From NCBI RefSeq assembly GCF_029784155.1, contig NC_073693.1, forward strand, positions 288,272,875 to 288,336,874: 64,000 nt of DNA, in the 5' to 3' direction. A model generated the notes under the pieces. That model was given only the letters and a program-made list of their open reading frames with translations. It ran no database searches and was not told the origin of the DNA. Positions 58,064-64,000 of this stretch are shown piece by piece (within the stretch, counting starts at the first letter, position 1; the number at the start of each line of letters is the position of its first letter). The stretch is from Uranotaenia lowii. Lineage: Eukaryota; Arthropoda; Insecta; Diptera; Culicidae. Made by a program: the position numbers and the translations under genes.

Positions 58064-60763
58064 CTAGCTGATTTTACCCGGCCTTGCTCGGGTTCGCATA
58101 AAATAAAAATCAAAATGAGTCGTTGGAGTTTTCGAAATTTTGGCAGCTTTGTATTCATCATTAGATGTAAGAAATTTTGCCAATTTTAAGCCATGTTAGC
58201 TTTGTAAGTTTTGTTTTGTTCTTTTTTAGGTTTTGATTGAGATTATTTATTGTTTTACTCGTGTTCAAAGTTTTGAAAAACTTATAGTTATGAGGTTTGT
58301 GTTTAAAGAATTTTAAAACTATTTCTCTTGAATGCTTGTTCATCCTATCATAATAAACATTTTTTTCACCCACCATTTCTAAAGATGCTTTAATAGCATT
58401 TACCTGACATCTTCAGCTGATTAAACTGTTTTTAACTTTCACATCCCCCATTTAATGAAAATCTATTTTGGAGATCATCCCACTTTTCAAGTTTGATGAT
58501 CTCCCTGTAAATGTTATATTCAAGTTTTATTTACTTAGAAACTTTCAAATCATGTTGAACCATAGTTAAAATTCACTTTGCATTTTTTCAATTGTATATG
58601 TGCTTTTTAGAATCACTCTGCTTATTTGTTCTTAAATGTTGAAAGTTCCACTAATAGTTTTTTAAAGCTATCGAAAACATCTCTGAACTATCTCTGAACC
58701 GAAGTTCCCATTATAATGTTACGAAATAAATTTCATTTGAGTTATATTTCAACGTTTCCATTGTTGGACACAATCCCATTAATTATTTTTAAAAAAGGAT
58801 CAATGTTGTCAAGTCACATTGATGACCAAAAATGACTCAAAAGTTAGAAATTGACCAATGGAATTGAATTGTATAAAACTCAAAACCTTTAGATTTAGTT
58901 TTCTAATCAATTTTCTAACCCCCCGTTTGAATTCCTCGAAGGCTATCCAATAGGATGAATCTAAATCTAATTTTTTCTTTCTCTATCCCTTCTCTATTCT
59001 CTAATCCCAAAAATATGAAAATGGATGGCTCTTAAAAGCTGGAATTTATGAAAACGGTTCATAAGTTTTTCAACCCTCAGTCCAAGTAGTTGTTTAGCTT
59101 AAAAAGTCAATTCACTGTTCACTGTTCAGTTCACTGTATGTTTCTGTAGACCCTCAAAGACTTAAAGGTATGAGCTTTAAATTAAAAGGCATACAAAATA
59201 ATTTCCTGGAAAGCTTATTCATCACGATAAACATTTTTTTCATCCACCATTTTTTAGGAAGCTTGAAAAGATTTGGACTTTTATTTGTTATCTTCAAATG
59301 ATCAAATTGTTTTGATATCTTTCCCATCCTGCCTCTAATAAAAATCTCTTTTGGATATCATTCCACTTTTTAAGACGGATGATCTAGACCTAGGGTATTA
59401 GACCTTTATCTACTTTGAAATTTCTAAACAAACATCCGAATCTGGTTAAACCATGTTGAAGACTCACATTGCATGTTTTAAACTATTTGTGTACTTTTTT
59501 CGCTTTTTAATTTCACACTGTTTTATGAGTACTTGGTCTTAAATGTGAAAGTTCCACATTTAGTTTTTTGAAGTTTTTGAAACACCGAGTGAATTATAGG
59601 AATTATGTTCGTCAAGTTATGTCGTGAGACGGTATACTATGTAAATAAATAAATAATAAGTTTTTGAAAACAAACCAACTCTGAACCGAAGTAACCATTC
59701 TAATTTTATATGTGAGTTACATTTCAATGTTCCTATTCTTAAACATTCATCCCATTAATGCTTGTGAAGTGTGAGCAATTTTAAAGTTCATTTGGTTAAT
59801 TTCGCAGTACTAAACGGTTCTACTATAAGTTTTATGTAAATTGGATGGTAGAATTGAACAAATTGACTCAAAAGTTATAAATTGGCCAAAGAAATAGAAC
59901 TGCATAAAACTGAAAACCTCAGATTAAATTAATAAAAGTTTAATGTAATGGATTTGTTTCCAACGGAACCAAAAGTTTTTCCAGATTATATACGATCAAT
60001 TTTCAAATCCCCCGTTAAAATTCCCCGACGGCTTTTAAAGCGTTGAAATCGAGGCCTTCAACTTATAACTCTGAATCTTATTATTATTTTCTTTCTCTAT
60101 GAGAGATTCTAAAAATTCGGCAATAGTTGGTTCATAAAAGCTGGAATTTATGAAAATCGTTTCATTCAGCAGAAGAAGTCAATTCACTGTTCAGTTCACT
60201 GTTTATTTATGTAGACTCTCAAAGCACCCCTGCAGCGGTAGGGAGCACTTTGAAAATCACTACAATTCTATTCAATATATTTCTAACAGGCTAGTTGTAT
60301 TTTTCAATTCAAAATGTAGGCTCATTATTGCATTCAAATATCTCCTACCAGTACCACGTGCTTAGAACAGAAGAAGGAATAAAAATACCCGCCAAAATTC
60401 CCCCTTTCAAATTTTCAAAGATCAGCAAGCTTTGATTTGCTTTCCAGTATACATGAACTTTGAATGGTCGTTGCTAATGCTCGGCCCATAATGATGGTGA
60501 AAAAAAAAACCCGCCAAAGGAAACGAAAATCGGCTGCCAAAATGGGTGCCATGACTTTTGGTTCGTGGGAATAAAATAGAACGTTGTATGGGAGGGTCCC
60601 TTTTCTTAGGTGGGAGGGGTCCAGAACTATTACTAAAACCTTACCCTGGTTCAACTACATCTCTGTACCAAATTTCAGGCTGATCGGTTCAGCTGTGTGG
60701 ATTTGTATAAGGTGCATACAAACAAACAAACATATATAGTCCAACTCATCTTTATATATTAGA
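58064..60763 (-). mobile_element. Non-autonomous Helitron (minus strand)
   Basis: On the minus strand the 5' end is TCTAATATATAAAGATGAG, followed by TGTTTGTTTGTATGC and GCTGAACCGATCAGCC. The 3' end is CCGAGCAAGGCCGGGTAAAA then TCAGCTAG followed by T. Host A and T flank the ends (complements of 60764 and 58063). The GC-rich stem CCCGAGCAAGGCCGGG before the CTAG end fits the Helitron terminal hairpin. No Rep/helicase frame is present. The interior is largely a diverged duplication. Confidence 0.87.
58320..60230. repeat. Diverged tandem duplication within the minus Helitron
   Basis: Ordered shared words occur about 0.9-1.1 kb apart: CACCATTT (58371 and 59245), GAACCGAAGT (about 58698 and 59685), GCTGGAATTTATGAAAA (59038 and 60140), and AGTCAATTCACTGTTCA (59105 and 60177). 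The spacing changes through indels, which shows an old duplication. Confidence 0.8.
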
Positions 60764-61348
60764 TTAAGTTCTTAACATGAGTAGTTTTTTGTGTTTAAAA
60801 GTTTTTTTTATATTAAAACGTAACTTGTAAAATACGTCCTAAAATCTTATAATGTATAGTTTAATTTGGATAATGAAGTCTTAAGTCACAAAATAGAGAA
60901 ATTATTATCATCAGTGGTTGATATCTTTGGTAAAATTGGCCTTTTTTGATATGTGCGAAAAATATTTTTTAAAGAAAGCTTTAAATAAATACAAAAAAAA
61001 CTTATTCTACCCTCAAATCAAATAATCCAAATCCTTTGAACTCATGTACTAATTCGAAAATATCAACCAAAATCACATTTTTAAAAGTAGAAGTAAGAAA
61101 TTTGAAAATTTGCAGTTCAAATCTAATTCATGCAAACTCAATTCAAATTAAAGATTTCAGTTAATTTTTTTTTTCTTCTGAAAACCTGCAACACTCAAAA
61201 TGTTGATAAAGAAACCGATAACCTGCACTTATTTTTAATTGAAGATGGCATGTTTTTTTCAGCTAATGTTTTTATTTAAAATCAATTCCATAATTTAAAT
61301 CCTGTTGGTATTTTTTTTAACAACAAAACTTGAAAAATAATTTGAAAT
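60764..61348. other. AT-rich non-coding stretch
   Basis: No gene or element ends were recognised. Confidence 0.4.
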
Positions 61349-61608
61349 GTGTTATTCGAGGGTTCGACTGTATTTTTATTGATGTTTATTTTTTATACGG
61401 CAAATTAGTCCAAGCTCCAACAAAACTCCATTTACAGTGAAACTATTCGATTACCGGTATCTAAAACAGTACGCTTTTACAAAAGCAAGACACAGCAACT
61501 ATTTAACCCCTGAAGATGGTGTCATACGACACCGAAACGTCGGGTATGTAATAATAAAAACTCGTGTCATAAAAAAGCTTGGACTGATTTGCCGTATAAA
61601 AAATAAAC
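61349..61608 (+). mobile_element. Inverted-repeat module, possibly Penelope-like terminal remnant
   Basis: Two 35-bp arms (61382-61416 and 61576-61610) are inverted repeats matching at 34 of 35 positions, with the core TACGGCAAAT. Between them lies a hammerhead-like motif. ATAATTTGAAAT occurs at 61337-61348 and again at 61609-61620 and could be a 12-bp target duplication. Penelope-like elements are known to carry hammerhead motifs and unusual inverted terminal structures, so a terminal remnant of one is my best reading. No reverse transcriptase is present. Confidence 0.55.
61506..61545 (+). ncRNA. Hammerhead-ribozyme-like motif
   Basis: The order of conserved parts fits a type-I hammerhead. 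ACCC (61506-61509) pairs with GGGT (61542-61545) as stem I. CTGAAGA (61510-61516) is the first core strand. GGTGTC/GACACC forms a 6-bp stem II with loop ATAC. GAAA (61534-61537) is the second core strand. CGTC then supplies a minimal stem III and the GTC cleavage triplet. Such short stem III forms are known in retroelement hammerheads and may act as dimers. Activity is not shown. Confidence 0.6.
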
Positions 61609-61620
61609 ATAATTTGAAAT

Positions 61621-64000
61621 TTTGAAATTTTACTAGCTATCAAAATTATAACTTAGCGATCTCTTATGATTCCAATTCCTCCTGTGACTAAATAGTCACA
61701 TAAATATAATTATCTTTATTGAAAAACTAATTAACGAGGTGAATCTGAACCTATTTATATAAATTCCAAATCTGAATTCAGAAACTGCATTTAAAATTTT
61801 AAATGTTAAAACTGTTTCCAAAATTCAATACGACTTCTGAATTTAAATTCCTGATCAGAATTTTAAATATGAGCCAAGATGTGAAATCTGCTTCACATCT
61901 TCAAATTTTCTGAACCCAACTTGTGAGTTTAAAATTAAATAAAAATTTCGAAGATGAATCTGGTTTCGAGATTTCAATTCTGGATCGAAATTTCGAAGCT
62001 TTGTTATGTTTGAATTCTGCATAGGAATAAAGTTGTAGAACTTCGAATTTGGAAACGAAAAAAAAGTCAGAAAGGTTTCATATTTTTTTCATATTCAGAA
62101 AATTATTATTTGAATTTTGAAAATGCCTTTTCATTTCAAAAATCATGGATCAAATATAGTATGAAATACAAAACCAAATTAAAACCTGTATTTCAAACAG
62201 CTTTTTGTTTCCATAAAAAATAATGCAAAAAACAAATAAATTGGAATAAATTGCACGAAATCTTGAAATTATTGTTTTGGTCTTGAAATCTTCCGGATAT
62301 TTATTTTTTTTTCGAAATTAACCTAAAATACTTCAAACTTTATATATTTTTCCCTTCAAGTTTTTCGGAAATTTCGAAATGGGGTGGGGGTGGCGGGGTG
62401 ACTAAAAAAGAAATTGAAATTTGTTCCAGTCTTACTTTAAAGAAAAATAACTTTTAGGTATTATTATCAAAAACGTTATTTTTAGTAAATGTTTGATCAT
62501 TTGTAGTCATTTTTTTTCATCATATTTTTGATGCATTTTGAACTTTTCTCAATTTGTTTAAAATGTTTGTTTCAATTGGTCATACTTGCTGGTTTTTCAT
62601 TCTTTATCATTTTTTAGATGTTTTTTGTAATTTTCAATCTTTAGTTTGAATATTTTTTTTAAATTTTTGAATTTTTTATCTTTTTATCATTTTTGAGTAC
62701 CTACTTCTTAATTTTTTTTAGAAAACTTTTGTTTCTATTGTTGCATTTTATCACCATTTCAGAACATAAAAACGTATTTATGGTATTTGTCTAAAATAAA
62801 TTGGCCCTATTATAACGAAAACTAAAAGGTAATTTTGTTTTAACAAACCGCACATGTGCCAAAATTGGATGTTGCCAAAATCGAATGTTGCCAAAAACGA
62901 ACGGGGTCTGTATATTATTCAGATTGATATTTGCATTTTAACCCATTGAGGACTAAATACGAGAATTCTCGTTTTTATCGCTTACCTCAAGTGTGCTACA
63001 TTTATGAGCATAGCTCTAATGAATTTTAAAATTAAACTTTTCTTCACCAAATTGGACAAAACAGTAAATAAAAGATACTAAAGTTTTAGAAGTTCAATCG
63101 ATAATGAGATGTAAAAAGCCGAATTTGGTTGTTTCCTGGCTAAGATTTCTTTGCAGTCCTTAATGTGTTAATCAGAAATGAAAATTTGTTTAAAAAAAAA
63201 TGTAGCAAAGTTCTGAACTTGGGATGAGTTTTTGAGATTTTGTTATTAGTTCTGAGTCAAGATTTTGACTATTGAATTTTAACTCAATCATCAGGATTTG
63301 ATTTAGAATTTGAAATTTCGAGTATAGAAAGAATACCTTGCTTGCTATTTCTGGACCTTCATGGTGGCGTAGGAGGGTTTAACCCCCAAACACTCCCCCC
63401 CCCCCCCCCCGTTCCTGCGGCCATGTCTCTAGTCCAGGCTCTTTGATGGAAATCCAAAATATGATTATAATGGGCCTCAAGATAAAGATACGGGTTACAT
63501 ATGTTGAAGCGATCGTAAATAAATTTATGCTGAAAAGCAGCATGTTGTGCATCTACTCTTGCTTGAATGAAACCAAAACCTAATCTAGAACTTAAAATTT
63601 GATTCGTTATTGTTATTAAATGAAGAGATTAACCACCGTAATTAATGTTTGTTACTTAATTTATCCGCCTTTTCGGTGAAAAATGATGTACTTTTTAGTA
63701 GGGACATCTTAAAGTCATGAAATTTTATAGGTGGATAGAAATTAGAAGGAATGAAAGATGGTAAAAATGAGCTGGTAGAATTGATTAGAAGCATTATCAT
63801 CGCATAACAAACTTTTGTTCGGCATGGGCCAACTATTTACTATGAAGTGGTAGATACAAATTCTTATCTTTGGTTATTCTAACCGTAGCTTCAAGATGGA
63901 GAGGTTTCATATAACTTAATTTAAAAAAAAAAGATACGGTTAAGGTCAAAGAAAGAAAAACGAGTTACAATTCAATGTGAATGTTGTTTACTTGGGCATC
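61621..64000. other. AT-rich non-coding stretch to window end
   Basis: No gene is supported. It contains a tandem GTTGCCAAAATCGAAT/GTTGCCAAAAACGAAC doublet near 62872-62900, and the dispersed G/C-run repeat at 63340-63435. Confidence 0.4.
63340..63435 (-). repeat. Short dispersed G/C-run repeat, copy C, with poly-C tract
   Basis: On the minus strand it reads ACATGGCCGCAGGAACGGGG, a long G run, then GTTTGGGGGTTAAACCCTCC and AAGGTCCAGAAATAGC. The word order matches 41535-41600. The homopolymer (about 18 C on the plus strand near 63392-63409) is a likely length-variable site. Confidence 0.68.

Overview
The window is eukaryotic, AT-rich, gene-poor DNA. It most likely comes from a dipteran insect, probably a mosquito. 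That assignment is an inference from the transposon mix: a BEL/Pao LTR retrotransposon, a relic Tc1/mariner transposase with DD37E spacing, Helitrons with TC...CTAG ends, and tRNA-derived SINEs. No intact host protein-coding gene could be supported. No true tRNA, rRNA, CRISPR array or bacterial-type operon is present. Most small open frames are chance frames in AT-rich or repetitive sequence.

The one unambiguous coding locus is a complete, apparently young BEL/Pao element on the minus strand (46336-53094). Its two 497-bp LTRs look identical by eye and are flanked by a perfect 5-bp duplication AGTTT. A single 1922-codon Gag-Pol frame runs without a break through the Gag-like region, zinc knuckles, protease, reverse transcriptase, RNase H and integrase. 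The frame stops 38 bp inside the 3' LTR.

The rest is a mosaic of non-autonomous or dead elements. From left to right: a GCCCGG-rich repeat copy (1-400); a hAT-type MITE with long inverted repeats and an 8-bp TSD (1596-1988); a 117-bp TA-flanked MITE (2279-2395); a SINE (3311-3543, minus); an inverted-repeat element (4276-4980); a frameshifted DD37E element (7363-8680); a foldback-like array of an 8-bp unit (10945-11790); a mariner-like relic (12820-13780); a Helitron (20090-22251); a GTGGGGAAT-type repeat (23243-24122); two SINEs of a second family (26147-26338 and 28430-28616); a full-length GCCCGG MITE with an 8-bp TSD (29491-29990); an element with a 9-bp TSD (32196-33030); a SINE (38933-39173); a TTAA-flanked element (39272-40009); a hAT-like element (42555-43612); the BEL element; a third GCCCGG copy (55270-55635); a minus-strand Helitron with an internal duplication (58064-60763); and a 35-bp inverted-repeat module holding a hammerhead-ribozyme-like motif (61349-61620).

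Between the repeats lie moderately GC-rich, apparently unique islands (about 560-1560, 2490-3010, 10180-10560, 11990-12560, 27090-28110 and 43880-45600). Several contain homeodomain-type ATTA/TAAT cores. They read like intronic or intergenic regulatory DNA, so the window may be part of a long intron or a gene desert. The only candidate host-like or retroposon-derived coding fragment is a short GC-richer frame at 35390-35605, preceded by a splice-acceptor-like tract.
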